This document shows positions 20,858-29,593 of a stretch of DNA of 64,000 bases, piece by piece. A model generated the notes under the pieces. The model made no database searches. It saw nothing but the letters and a program-made list of their open reading frames with translations, and was not told the origin of the DNA. Origin of the DNA: Lachnospiraceae bacterium (GTDB taxonomy: Bacteria; Bacillota; Clostridia; Lachnospirales; Lachnospiraceae); the NCBI GenBank assembly GCA_017473905.1, contig JAFUJA010000015.1, forward strand, positions 1 through 64,000. The letters are read 5' to 3'. Numbering within the stretch: position 1 is the stretch's first letter; each line of letters starts with the position of its first letter. The position numbers and the translations under genes are program-made.

Positions 20858-22714
20858 ATGAAGAAAAAATTAGTTGTTGCATTGTCGGTTGTTTTATCTG
20901 CTGCAATGTTGATGTCAGGATGCGGAGGCAGTTTACCTGCTGACTTCGATTTTGGTTTTGACTTTGATTTACTGTCCGGTACTTTTGGTGGGGAATCAGA
21001 TGCAGATGATGCTGAAGTGGATGAAGAAGATGATGATTTAAATTCCACGGATGTGGTACAGTTTCAGGATTGTCTTGTAGAGCGTTGCGTACGTATGTCT
21101 CTTGGTAAAAAAGCAGGTGAGGAAGTTACTGTTGGTGAATGTAAAAAGTTAGAGAGTCTTGTCATTGATACGAAATATGATACATCTCTTGATATAGATT
21201 TTACTTCTGCTACAATGGAATGCTTACCTTGTAATTACATTGATTTTTCTGACTTTCAGTATCTCACCGGTTTAAAGGAATTGGACATTGATAATTTCTA
21301 TGCATTTGATTTGATTGTTAATATGGATGCCCTTTCTAACTGTAAGAAACTTGAGAAGCTTTCCATGTATTACAATACTGTTGACCGCTACTGGGTAGGT
21401 GATACTCCCAAGGGTGTTCCTTATCTCACAGAGATGATTAGCCATATGCCTAACTTATCTTATCTTGATTTGGGATATTATTTAACCGATGATGTAAAAG
21501 AAGAGATAAAGGTAAATCATCCTGATCTTGTCATTTATAATGGTGAAGATGATTATTATTTTACAAAAGATTATACTTATGAGCTTTATGAATATCGAAA
21601 TTCTGCCGGTAATTTAATGGAAGCTGATTCCCTTGAAGAATACATTTCCGAATGGAGTTATGACTCTGTTGGCAGTGAAGCCAATTTTGATAATGTTAGA
21701 ATGTTTTATAGAGTAAATTCTGTAGATAAATTTAATCAATTTATTGATAAACTTCCGGAAACAACAGAGGATATTTATATTGAAATAGTTTCAACAAATG
21801 AGATTGATTTTAATGTATTTACTAAATTTCAGAATTTAAAAACATTAACTTTGATTGGATATGGAAGTTATCATTCAACCAGTGCATCTTCTACACCTGT
21901 TACAAATGTTGCTTCACTTGCCCAGCTTCCTGAATTATATTCCTTGAATCTTTCAGGCTGTACCGGTGCCATTGATGAAATTGGTTCTTTGTCAGATTTG
22001 AAACAGCTTTCCTTGTTTGGGTGTTATTCTGACTCACAGGAGTTTTACTCCAAGCTTGAGAATCTTCGTGAATTGTATGTTTGTCTGCCTAAGGATTATT
22101 TGGATAATTATACTCAGCTTTATAGTAGTATTTCCGGTTTAAAGAATCTTCAGTTTTTATCCGTACTTGATGATGACGAACTTACCGGTATTGATGCACT
22201 CAATTCTCTTAAGTCAGTTCGTATTCTTGGAAGTGTTTCTGACTTTTCTTCTTTAGGAAAATGTACTGATTTGGAAACGATTATTCTTGCAGGTGTTGAC
22301 AGAAATTGTTTTGATATTTCTCCTCTTGCTAATTGTAAAAAGTTAAAAACCATTACATGCGACCAGACAGTAAGTGGATTCGATAATATTTTAGGATTAT
22401 CTGAATTATCATCTTTCTTTATTTTTAATGTTGAATATGATGATTATGATGACTATGTTATTGTTAACAACCATTATATTGATCTTGCTTGTAAAAATGA
22501 AAACCTTTCTTTCTTCAATATATGGGGAAGACAATCTGTTTCTGCGGATTATTCAACCAGTATCAGATACGATTTGATTCATTATAAGAAACTGAAAGAA
22601 AGTGGTATTACAGAAGGATATTTTGATGTACTATTACATCATACTTCTGAAATTTCTAAATCCTCCACATATAATGAGTATTATGATGAGTTTATGAAGA
22701 ATATCAAACATTAG
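20858..22714 (+). CDS. Leucine-rich-repeat lipoprotein
   Basis: The frame opens 18 nt earlier, but GGAGGAG sits correctly before the ATG at 20858 (MKKKLVVALSVVLSAAMLMS). Lipobox MSGC gives Cys22. An acidic Asp/Glu linker follows (to about residue 65). From there irregular leucine-rich repeats run through most of the 618 residues: LKELDIDNF, LEKLSMYY, LSYLDLGYY, LKTLTLIGY, LYSLNLSGC, LKQLSLFGC, LRELYVCLP, LQFLSVLDD, LETIILAGV. This is the layout of surface LRR proteins (internalin-like) anchored by lipid to the outer membrane face. Ligand unknown. It interrupts the usual rsmG-to-parA order. Confidence 0.85.
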   Translation: MKKKLVVALSVVLSAAMLMSGCGGSLPADFDFGFDFDLLSGTFGGESDADDAEVDEEDDDLNSTDVVQFQDCLVERCVRMSLGKKAGEEVTVGECKKLESLVIDTKYDTSLDIDFTSATMECLPCNYIDFSDFQYLTGLKELDIDNFYAFDLIVNMDALSNCKKLEKLSMYYNTVDRYWVGDTPKGVPYLTEMISHMPNLSYLDLGYYLTDDVKEEIKVNHPDLVIYNGEDDYYFTKDYTYELYEYRNSAGNLMEADSLEEYISEWSYDSVGSEANFDNVRMFYRVNSVDKFNQFIDKLPETTEDIYIEIVSTNEIDFNVFTKFQNLKTLTLIGYGSYHSTSASSTPVTNVASLAQLPELYSLNLSGCTGAIDEIGSLSDLKQLSLFGCYSDSQEFYSKLENLRELYVCLPKDYLDNYTQLYSSISGLKNLQFLSVLDDDELTGIDALNSLKSVRILGSVSDFSSLGKCTDLETIILAGVDRNCFDISPLANCKKLKTITCDQTVSGFDNILGLSELSSFFIFNVEYDDYDDYVIVNNHYIDLACKNENLSFFNIWGRQSVSADYSTSIRYDLIHYKKLKESGITEGYFDVLLHHTSEISKSSTYNEYYDEFMKNIKH

Positions 22715-22718
22715 TGTA

Positions 22719-22753
22719 AAAGGTGTGTGCTTTACAGGGCATGCACCTTTTTA
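22719..22753 (+). terminator. Terminator after LRR lipoprotein
   Basis: AAAGGTGTGTGC / GCATGCACCTTT, 12-bp stem with two G-U pairs and 8-nt loop, ending in a run of T. Confidence 0.8.
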
Positions 22754-22951
22754 TTCTATAATTCTATATTTGATATATGTTATTAGATTATGATTTTGCA
22801 ATTGTTCTTATTTCATATCTTTGATTTTATATTCTATTATTTCATTAAAGTTATATCTTTTCATGTTTTATTTTACCTGATGATAATATCTATTTTTTAT
22901 GAAACTAGATATTGTGTTTCGGTATTTCTGACGAAATTTTATTTTATAAAA

Positions 22952-23074
22952 TGTTTCATGTGAAACATTTTTTTCTTTCTTTTGGGAATACTAGATATAA
23001 TGTTTCACGTGAAACATTCACCCCAAGATATTGTGCGGAAAATGTGAAACATACAAAAGGTTCCATGTGAAACA
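22952..23074. other. parS site cluster upstream of parA
   Basis: The 540-bp gap between the LRR gene and parA is AT-rich and holds ParB-binding palindromes. TGTTTCACGTGAAACA at 23001-23016 is a perfect 16-bp parS. TGTTTCATGTGAAACA at 22952-22967 differs at one central base. GGTTCCATGTGAAACA at 23059-23074 differs at three. A half-site GTGAAACA lies near 23044-23051. A possible extended -10 promoter for parA, TGGTATAAT, lies at 23203-23211. Confidence 0.92.
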
Positions 23075-23254
23075 TTTTATGGAAAAAGGTTGACAGATAA
23101 AATAGAAAAGAAAAAAACACAAGATATAGTTTTTCTAAGAAATTCAGGGAAAGTCTTAAGAATATTTTCGTCTTTTTGGATATAGATAATAGATTTAAGA
23201 AGTGGTATAATCTCAAAGTATGATTTTTCAGAGAGAGAAGAAAGAGGAATTACT

Positions 23255-24022
23255 ATGGGAAAAATAATTGCTATTGCCAATCAGAAAGGTGGAGTTGGAA
23301 AGACTACCACATCTATTAATCTTTCTGCTGCGCTTGCAGTAAAAGGAAAGAAAGTACTAGTTATCGATACGGACCCTCAGGGAAATACAACCAGCGGTTA
23401 TAATATTGATAAAAATAATCTTGATAATACAGTATATGAATTGATGTTAGGAGAGTGTTCTATTGGAGAATGTATTATATCAGATGTTATTCCTAACTTA
23501 TCAGTACTCCCTACCAATGTGAATTTGGCAGCTGCAGAAATCGAGTTAATCGATGCAGAGAACAAGGAATATATACTGAAGAATGAATTGGATTGGGTAA
23601 AGGATAAATATGATTTTATAATCATTGATTGTCCCCCTTCTCTCAGTATGCTTACCGTAAATGCTATGACTGCAGCGGATAGTGTTCTTGTTCCGATTCA
23701 GTGTGAGTACTATGCACTGGAAGGTTTGAGCCAGTTGATTCATACAGTGAATCTGGTTAAGACAAGATTGAATGAAGATTTGGAAATGGAAGGTGTGGTA
23801 TTTACCATGTACGATTCCAGAACTAATTTATCAGCGGAAGTAGTAGAAAACGTAAAAGACAATTTGGATGAACGTATTTTTGAAACAGTTATTCCCAGAA
23901 ACATCAGACTTGCGGAGGCTCCCAGTTTTGGTGTTCCTATTACAACTTATGACCCTAAGTCAGCAGGTGCAATCAGTTACTTAGAACTTGCAGATGAGTT
24001 AATTAAAGTGAATCGTATGTAA
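23255..24022 (+). CDS. parA: Chromosome partitioning ATPase ParA/Soj
   Basis: Deviant Walker ATPase that acts with ParB-parS in origin segregation and regulates DnaA. Walker A IANQKGGVGKTTTSINLSAA near residue 6, Walker A' LVIDTDPQGNTTSG, Walker B IIIDCPPSLSMLTVNA, and the C-terminal PRNIRLAEAPSFGVPI signature are present. 255 residues is the chromosomal type without an N-terminal DNA-binding extension. It is flanked by parS on one side and parS-like palindromes then parB on the other. Confidence 0.96.
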   Translation: MGKIIAIANQKGGVGKTTTSINLSAALAVKGKKVLVIDTDPQGNTTSGYNIDKNNLDNTVYELMLGECSIGECIISDVIPNLSVLPTNVNLAAAEIELIDAENKEYILKNELDWVKDKYDFIIIDCPPSLSMLTVNAMTAADSVLVPIQCEYYALEGLSQLIHTVNLVKTRLNEDLEMEGVVFTMYDSRTNLSAEVVENVKDNLDERIFETVIPRNIRLAEAPSFGVPITTYDPKSAGAISYLELADELIKVNRM

Positions 24023-24023
24023 T

Positions 24024-24103
24024 GTTTTCACATGAAACGTTTTATCATATATTATGTTTTCATATGAAACATTTTATTGTATATGATGTTTTGGCACAAA
24101 ACA
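24024..24103. repeat. Degenerate parS-like palindromes between parA and parB
   Basis: Three palindromes follow each other: TTTCACATGAAA core (24027-24037 region), TTTCATATGAAA core (24059-24069 region, within GTTTTCATATGAAACA), and TGTTTTG-GCA-CAAAACA (24087-24103). They share the outer arms of parS with growing divergence at the centre. They may be weak ParB sites or relics of parS. The rest of the 200-bp gap shows no gene. Confidence 0.6.
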
Positions 24104-24221
24104 TTTTACGGATAAAATACAGATAACGATTCATATAAACAGTTGGAATAATTGGGAAGATAATATTAAAAGAAACTAGGACAAAGTTTGTTCCTAGAGA
24201 ATGTTTTGGGAAGGAGTAAAT

Positions 24222-25127
24222 ATGTTAAATACAAAAAATACCGGTTTAGATAAAACACAGAAATCACCTGAAAGAAAAAGAATGGGTAGAGGAATTGATG
24301 CTTTAATCGGTGGCAAGGAAAATACACCGGTTCCTAAGGAACAGGAAGGCAGTGTAGTAAAAGTTAAAATTTCCAAAGTAGAGCCTAATAGAGACCAGCC
24401 CAGAAAATTATTCAATGAAGATGCTCTTCAGGATCTGGCCGATTCCATTAAGCAGGTAGGCCTTCTTCAGCCTATTCTTGTTCAGGATCGTAAAGATTAC
24501 TATGAGATTATTGCCGGTGAACGTAGATGGCGTGCTGCAAACATTGCGGGATTAAAAGAAGTTCCTGTTATCATTGGTCATTTTACAGAACAGGAAATCG
24601 TAGAGATAGCATTAATCGAAAATATCCAGCGTGAGGACCTGAACCCTATCGAAGAAGCTCAGGCATATAAAAGACTTCTTGAAGAATTCAATTTAAAACA
24701 GGATGAAGTTGCTGAAAGAGTTTCCAAGAGTAGAACCGCTGTAACAAACTCAATCCGTTTACTGAAGCTTTGTGATGAAGTACAGCAGATGGTAATTGAC
24801 GAAATGATTTCTACCGGTCATGCAAGAGCATTGCTTGCAGTAGATGATAAAGAACAGCAGTACATTCTTGCACAGAAGGTATTTGATGAGAAGCTTTCCG
24901 TACGTGAAGTAGAGAAGCTGGTACGTAACCTGGGTAAAACAAAAACACAGAAGACTAAGCAGGAAAAACAGTTATCAGATATCTACCAGCAGATGGAGGG
25001 AATTTTAAAAGAGCGTTTCAGTACCAAGGTAAATATCGTTGGTAAAGAAAACGGTTCCGGTCGTGTTGAAATAGAATTCTTCTCTCATGAAGAACTTGAT
25101 AGACTGATGGATATACTTACAAAGTAA
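24222..25127 (+). CDS. parB: Chromosome partitioning protein ParB/Spo0J
   Basis: CTPase and parS-binding protein that spreads as a clamp around the origin and loads SMC. The 301-residue product has MGRGIDALIG near the N-terminus, the CTP-binding motif GERRWRAANIAG and ENIQREDLNPIEEA, the helix-turn-helix QDEVAERVSKSRTAVTNSIRLLKL, and a C-terminal dimerisation domain. The frame opens 21 nt upstream, but AAGGAG fits the ATG at 24222 (MLNTKNTGLDK). Confidence 0.96.
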   Translation: MLNTKNTGLDKTQKSPERKRMGRGIDALIGGKENTPVPKEQEGSVVKVKISKVEPNRDQPRKLFNEDALQDLADSIKQVGLLQPILVQDRKDYYEIIAGERRWRAANIAGLKEVPVIIGHFTEQEIVEIALIENIQREDLNPIEEAQAYKRLLEEFNLKQDEVAERVSKSRTAVTNSIRLLKLCDEVQQMVIDEMISTGHARALLAVDDKEQQYILAQKVFDEKLSVREVEKLVRNLGKTKTQKTKQEKQLSDIYQQMEGILKERFSTKVNIVGKENGSGRVEIEFFSHEELDRLMDILTK

Positions 25128-25146
25128 TATAATCACAGAAAGATAA

Positions 25147-25186
25147 GGCGATTTAATTGGGTGAGAAAATCATAAATTAAATCGCC
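25147..25186 (+). other. Long perfect hairpin between parB and DUF4446 gene
   Basis: GGCGATTTAATT / AATTAAATCGCC, 12 perfect base pairs with a 16-nt loop, only 19 bp after parB. It lacks a following T-run, so it is not a standard terminator; it may stabilise or process the parB mRNA end or act in DNA. Confidence 0.6.
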
Positions 25187-25223
25187 GGATAAAAGAATCT
25201 ATAAAATAAAATGGAGTTAATAC

Positions 25224-25739
25224 ATGGGAAGTAATTTATTAGAGTCTATCGGACTCGGCAATCTTGATATTGCTTATGTTCTGATAGGAATGATTATTAC
25301 AATCGTAGTTTTAGCAGTTTTAGTTATTATCCAGATCGTACAGAATCAAAAATTAAAAGAAAGATACGAAAAATTCCTTCAGGGTAAATCAGCCTCCAGC
25401 TTAGAGGATCAGATTACAACCATTTGTGCAGAACATGATGCTTTTCGTGAACTGGCTGAGTCCAATCAGAAAAAAATCAAAGAACTGTTTAAAAAACAAA
25501 AAGGTTGTTTCCAGAAGGTGGCAGTTGCCAAGTATGATGCTTTTAAAGAGCATGGCGGCAAGCTTAGTTACTGTATAGTGTTACTGGATGAAGAAAATAC
25601 AGGTTTTATCATCAATTCCGTACACAATGCAGGCGGATGCTATTCCTACACCAAAAGAATCAAGGGTGGCGCAAGTGAAATCGAACTTAGCGTTGAAGAA
25701 GAGAAAGCATTACAGCATGCGATTAAAAATGAAAGATAA
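25224..25739 (+). CDS. DUF4446 membrane-anchored protein
   Basis: 171 residues: one N-terminal membrane helix (about residues 18-42, VLIGMIITIVVLAVLVIIQIV), a short helical linker, and a conserved domain with VAVAKYDAFKEHGGKLSYCIVLLDEENTGFIINSVHN and LSVEEEKALQHAI, the DUF4446 pattern. Genes of this family are regularly next to parB in Clostridia; function is unknown. It is followed 93 bp later by serS. Confidence 0.85.
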   Translation: MGSNLLESIGLGNLDIAYVLIGMIITIVVLAVLVIIQIVQNQKLKERYEKFLQGKSASSLEDQITTICAEHDAFRELAESNQKKIKELFKKQKGCFQKVAVAKYDAFKEHGGKLSYCIVLLDEENTGFIINSVHNAGGCYSYTKRIKGGASEIELSVEEEKALQHAIKNER

Positions 25740-25832
25740 TTCTTTCCAAAGTAACAAAATCATTGTATACTATTAAACGTAAAATAACGAAAACGGTACA
25801 GCATAGAAAGCAGATACCGAAGGGAGATTATT

Positions 25833-27110
25833 ATGATTGATATTAAATTCTTAAGAGAAAATCCGGAAATTGTAAAAGAGAATATCCGCAAGAAATTTCA
25901 GGATTCCAAGTTAGGTCTCGTTGACGAAGTAATTGAATTGGATGTTGCTAAAAGAAAAACCCAGCAGGAAGCAGATGATCTGAAAGCACAGCGTAATGTG
26001 ATTTCCAAGCAGATTGGTGCATTGATGGCTCAGGGTAAAAAAGAAGAAGCCGAAGAAGTGAAGGCTCAGGTTGCAGCCAATGCAAAGCGTCTGGAAGAAT
26101 TGGATGCAAAACAGAAGGATTTGGAAGAACAGATTCTTAAAATTATGATGACCATCCCCAATATCATTGATCCCAGTGTTCCCATCGGTAAAGATGATAC
26201 TGAAAACGTTGAGGTTACCAAGTACGGTGAGCCTGTGGTTCCCGATTTTGAAATTCCTTACCATACAGAAATTATGGAGAAGGTAAAAGGTATTGACTTA
26301 GATGCAGCAAGAGATGTTGCCGGAAACGGATTTTATTATCTTATGGGAGACATCGCCCGTCTTCACTCTGCAGTTATCAGCTATGCCCGTGATTTTATGA
26401 TTGACAGAGGATTTACCTACTGCGTACCTCCTTTTATGATTAGAAGCAATGTCGTTACCGGCGTTATGAGTTTCGCAGAAATGGATGCCATGATGTATAA
26501 AATCGAAGGCGAAGACCTCTACTTAATCGGTACAAGTGAACATTCCATGATTGGTAAGTTCATCAATAAGCTTGTTCCCGAAGAGGAGCTTCCCCAGACT
26601 TTAACCAGCTATTCACCTTGTTTCCGTAAGGAAAAGGGCGCTCACGGTATTGAAGAGCGTGGTGTTTACCGTATTCACCAGTTTGAGAAGCAGGAAATGA
26701 TTGTTGTATGTAAGCCGGAAGACAGTATGATGTGGTTCGAGAAAATGTGGCAGAACACAGTAGACTTATTCCGTTCCTTAGATATTCCCGTTCGTACACT
26801 GGAATGTTGTTCCGGTGACCTGGCAGACTTAAAGGTGAAATCCTTTGACGTAGAAGCATGGTCTCCCAGACAGAAGAAATACTTCGAAGTAGGAAGCTGC
26901 TCCAACCTTGGAGACGCACAGGCAAGAAGATTAAAGATTCGTGTCAATGCAAAGGACGGAAAGTATTTCCCTCACACATTGAACAACACGGTAGTTGCTC
27001 CTCCCAGAATGTTGATTGCATTCTTAGAGAACAACCTTCAGGAAGATGGTTCCATCCGCATTCCCGAAGTATTAAGACCTTACATGGGTGGCAAAGAAGT
27101 CATTCGATAA
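25833..27110 (+). CDS. serS: Seryl-tRNA synthetase
   Basis: Class II synthetase charging tRNA-Ser. The 425-residue product has the N-terminal coiled-coil arm (about residues 30-105, rich in Lys, Glu, Ala and Gln) that binds the long variable arm of tRNA-Ser, motif 2 FRKEKGAHGIEERGVYRIHQ and motif 3 region SCSNLGDAQARRLKI. The C-terminus VLRPYMGGKEVI is typical. No T-box leader is seen upstream, unlike proS in this window. Confidence 0.96.
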   Translation: MIDIKFLRENPEIVKENIRKKFQDSKLGLVDEVIELDVAKRKTQQEADDLKAQRNVISKQIGALMAQGKKEEAEEVKAQVAANAKRLEELDAKQKDLEEQILKIMMTIPNIIDPSVPIGKDDTENVEVTKYGEPVVPDFEIPYHTEIMEKVKGIDLDAARDVAGNGFYYLMGDIARLHSAVISYARDFMIDRGFTYCVPPFMIRSNVVTGVMSFAEMDAMMYKIEGEDLYLIGTSEHSMIGKFINKLVPEEELPQTLTSYSPCFRKEKGAHGIEERGVYRIHQFEKQEMIVVCKPEDSMMWFEKMWQNTVDLFRSLDIPVRTLECCSGDLADLKVKSFDVEAWSPRQKKYFEVGSCSNLGDAQARRLKIRVNAKDGKYFPHTLNNTVVAPPRMLIAFLENNLQEDGSIRIPEVLRPYMGGKEVIR

Positions 27111-27116
27111 AAACAG

Positions 27117-27150
27117 ATAGAGATGGATTGCATATGCAGTTCATCTCTAT
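27117..27150 (+). terminator. Hairpin after serS
   Basis: ATAGAGATG and CATCTCTAT arms with an inner TGCATATGCA palindrome give a long stem just after the serS stop. The following sequence (TGTATCTAAAA) is poor in T, so termination is likely but not certain. Confidence 0.5.
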
Positions 27151-27261
27151 TGTATCTAAAAGCCGATTCTGATGAACACTTTGTGGTGAATCATAATCCT
27201 TTTATAAAAAGTAAGAAGCAGTTTAATCAGTTATTCTAATAGCGTAAAAGGTGGTGATATC

Positions 27262-28146
27262 TTGCATAAATATCTGCGTGCAATCGGATTCCGTCAGGAA
27301 AAAAGCCGTCAGGAATTAAATGAACTTATAGCGGAAGCTGTGCGAACTGCACAGGAAAAAAATTATACTTCCATGGATGACAAAGAGCTTTTTTTTGAGT
27401 TCAACAGATATTTCGGCGAAGATATCGGCATTTGCGTCCGGGGGATTTTTGATGAAAATGATATGCTTCATTGTGACTATCATTTTCCCTTTTTAGATTC
27501 CAATATCGTAAGCTCTACGGAAGAAACCAGCGTGGAACGTCATGCGGAGAAGGAATCCTATGCCGGAGTCTGTGATGAGTTAAAAGTGGGCGTATCCCTG
27601 ATTTTTTACCTGCGGAATATGATTAGTTATCTAAAATTAAAAAGAAGCAACCGCTTAGATTCCACACCTTCCACTCTTACTTTGACTGCGCTTGCCAATC
27701 AGGGCAGCATTATGATGCCAATCGAAAAGCAGCATGATGAGGAAATAAAAGTGCAAAAGGCAATGCGGAACAGAAACCGTCTCCTTGCCCAGGCAAGAAG
27801 CGGTGACGCAGAAGCAATTGAAAGCCTGACTCTGGATGACATGGATACCTATACAACAATCAATCGTAAAATCCAGAATGAAGACATTTATAGTCTGGTG
27901 GACACCTATTTTATGCCTCACGGGGTGGAGTGCGACCAATATGCAATTTTAGGAGAAATCAAGGATTGCAGACGTGTGCGTAACGAAATAACCGGGGAAG
28001 AATGTGTCATTATGACATTAAATTGCAACGATTTGTACTTTGATGTGTGCATTAACAGAGAAGATCTTTACGGAGAGCCGGATGTGGGACGCCGTTTTAA
28101 AGGAACGATTTGGATGCAGGGTCGGATTAACTATCCGGATTTGTAA
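27262..28146 (+). CDS. DUF3881 family protein
   Basis: TTG start with GGTGGTG upstream. The 294-residue soluble protein begins MHKYLRAIGFRQEKSRQELN, matching the start conserved in DUF3881 proteins, which are known mainly from Lachnospiraceae and have no assigned function. The C-terminal half holds YAILGEIKDCRRVRNEITGEECVIMTLNCNDLYFDVCINREDLYGEP, then GRRFKGTIWMQGRINYP. No signal peptide, membrane helix or catalytic motif is evident. It is a useful taxonomic marker. Confidence 0.75.
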   Translation: MHKYLRAIGFRQEKSRQELNELIAEAVRTAQEKNYTSMDDKELFFEFNRYFGEDIGICVRGIFDENDMLHCDYHFPFLDSNIVSSTEETSVERHAEKESYAGVCDELKVGVSLIFYLRNMISYLKLKRSNRLDSTPSTLTLTALANQGSIMMPIEKQHDEEIKVQKAMRNRNRLLAQARSGDAEAIESLTLDDMDTYTTINRKIQNEDIYSLVDTYFMPHGVECDQYAILGEIKDCRRVRNEITGEECVIMTLNCNDLYFDVCINREDLYGEPDVGRRFKGTIWMQGRINYPDL

Positions 28147-28155
28147 AAGAAACTG

Positions 28156-28185
28156 TTGACAAGACAAAGTTTTATTCAGTACAAT
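28156..28185 (+). promoter_or_regulatory. Promoter of tRNA-Arg
   Basis: TTGACA (28156-28161), 18-bp spacer, TACAAT (28180-28185), ending 17 bp before the mature tRNA 5' end. Confidence 0.75.
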
Positions 28186-28202
28186 TGAATAGATTTTGGT
28201 TT

Positions 28203-28274
28203 GCCTCCTTAGTTAAATGGATATAACAAGCCCCTCCTAAGGGCTAGTTGTGAGTTCGATTCTCGCAGGGGGTG
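28203..28274 (+). tRNA. tRNA-Arg (anticodon CCU)
   Basis: A full cloverleaf can be drawn: acceptor GCCTCCT with AGGGGGT (two G-U pairs), D arm GTTA/TAAC with a GG-containing loop, anticodon stem AGCCC/GGGCT with loop CTCCTAA (anticodon CCT, reading AGG), 4-nt variable loop, T arm GTGAG/CTCGC with loop TTCGATT, discriminator G. CCA is not encoded. It has its own promoter and terminator, so it is a single-gene unit. Confidence 0.92.
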
Positions 28275-28285
28275 CGAAAAGAAAG

Positions 28286-28337
28286 CCTAAAGGATTATTG
28301 CAGGAAGGCAGTAGTCTTTTAGGTTTTGTCTTTTTAT
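28286..28337 (+). terminator. Terminator of tRNA-Arg
   Basis: Long imperfect stem beginning CCTAAAGGATTATTGC and closing with TCTTTTAGG at 28323, followed by TTTTGTCTTTTT. Confidence 0.85.
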
Positions 28338-28386
28338 TCATGGGAAATACCTATGAAGTTTAAAATTGTGAAAGGGAAATTTGTAA

Positions 28387-29007
28387 ATGAAAAAAATTAG
28401 CTTATTATTACTGGCCATGACATTATTTTTATCCGCCTGCGGAGGTTATGAAGCAGATGTGACAGACAATCTTTCGGATGATGTAAAAATTGAGAAGGAT
28501 GAAACCGATGTGCTTCTTGCTTCCTTCCTCTCAGGAGAAATTCCCGCAATTTATGCGGAGGGAGAAGGGGATCCTTTTTATATCACAGACCTTTCCATTG
28601 ACGAAGAAGATGCATTCAGTTATTCTGTCGGCGATAAGGTGGATTTGGATAATGATGGAGAATTGGAGCTGATTTTAGACGGTGCCTACGGCGGAATTTA
28701 TCTTGATGCCAGAGCCGGACAGGTTTATGTGCTGGATGAAGGATGGGGAACCGCAGGTTATCTTTCCTACACGGTTTATGAAGATAAAATCTGGATTGTG
28801 CACTGCGATACCACACATGCAGGAAGATATTTATATGACCTGACATTATACGACGGTACCGGAAATGTGGCAGACAGTTTTCAGTTGACACAGGAATTCT
28901 GGGAAACGCCGGATGAGCCGGACGGTCCCAATACCGTATATACATACAGAGGAGAACAAATTACGAAAGAGCAGTACGATGCATTAAAAGAACAGATTCT
29001 CCCTTAA
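28387..29007 (+). CDS. Lipoprotein of unknown function
   Basis: Lipobox LSAC gives Cys18 after a short signal peptide. The 206-residue product has an acidic stretch, then a region with DKVDLDNDGELELILDGAYGGIYLDARAGQVYVLDEGWGTAG-type sequence; the D-x-D-N-D-G-E-x-E pattern resembles calcium-binding or FG-GAP-like repeats found in extracellular proteins. No family is firmly recognised. Its last 24 bp overlap the end of bioY on the opposite strand, with no terminator between. Confidence 0.75.
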   Translation: MKKISLLLLAMTLFLSACGGYEADVTDNLSDDVKIEKDETDVLLASFLSGEIPAIYAEGEGDPFYITDLSIDEEDAFSYSVGDKVDLDNDGELELILDGAYGGIYLDARAGQVYVLDEGWGTAGYLSYTVYEDKIWIVHCDTTHAGRYLYDLTLYDGTGNVADSFQLTQEFWETPDEPDGPNTVYTYRGEQITKEQYDALKEQILP

Positions 29008-29577
29008 TTCTTCCGGTAATGCTTTCTGTAAAATTTTTGCCAGGCTTAAGGCGATTCCAAGCTTGATAAAATCCGGAATCAGGAAAGGCACAACGCACAC
29101 AAGAAGAATACTCCATACGGAATCATACTGTTCTACATTTGTATATCCAAAATAAAACCAAAGGGTGCCGAAAAGGTAGCAGAAGAACAGACCAAGAAGT
29201 AAGGAAAGAAGCTTTACGGGGAATTTATTACCGAAAAGAGCAGTACACGCCCAGTAAATGAAGGCCACAAGTAAAAAACCGGCGATGTAACCGCCGGTAT
29301 TGCTTAAAAGAACACCGATTCCTCCGCGAAATCCTGAAAAGACAGGTACCCCGATACATCCTAAAAGAAGGTAAAGGGTTACAGACAAGGTACCCCGCTT
29401 TCCCCCTAAAAGAAGGAGCGTTAAGAAAATACCCAGAGTCTGCAGGGTAAAAGGTATGGTGAAAGGAATCGTGATATAAGAACAAATTGTAATAATGACC
29501 GCGAACAATGCGCAGTAAACCGGGGATAAAAGCCGGCTGCTGCGTGTTTTCTTTTTTACGGTGGGCTCGCTGGTCAT
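28984..29577 (-). CDS. bioY: Biotin transporter BioY (ECF S component)
   Basis: Substrate-binding membrane component of the energy-coupling-factor biotin importer. The 197-residue product has about six membrane helices and the family motif GVPVFSGFRGGIGVLLSNTGGYIAGF (residues 78-103), which usually reads GPTGGY. The transporter would need EcfA/EcfT from elsewhere because no such genes are nearby. GAGGAA precedes the ATG. It lies 16 bp after murG in the same direction. Its 3' end overlaps the convergent lipoprotein gene. Confidence 0.92.
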   Translation of the reverse strand: MTSEPTVKKKTRSSRLLSPVYCALFAVIITICSYITIPFTIPFTLQTLGIFLTLLLLGGKRGTLSVTLYLLLGCIGVPVFSGFRGGIGVLLSNTGGYIAGFLLVAFIYWACTALFGNKFPVKLLSLLLGLFFCYLFGTLWFYFGYTNVEQYDSVWSILLVCVVPFLIPDFIKLGIALSLAKILQKALPEELRENLFF

Positions 29578-29593
29578 AGGGTTCCTCGACTTT

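Noticed and set aside
23090..23129. TTGACA at 23090 as the parA promoter
   Set aside because: No -10-like hexamer lies at 16-19 bp; the nearest (TATAGT) is about 28 bp away. The TGGTATAAT nearer parA is more plausible.
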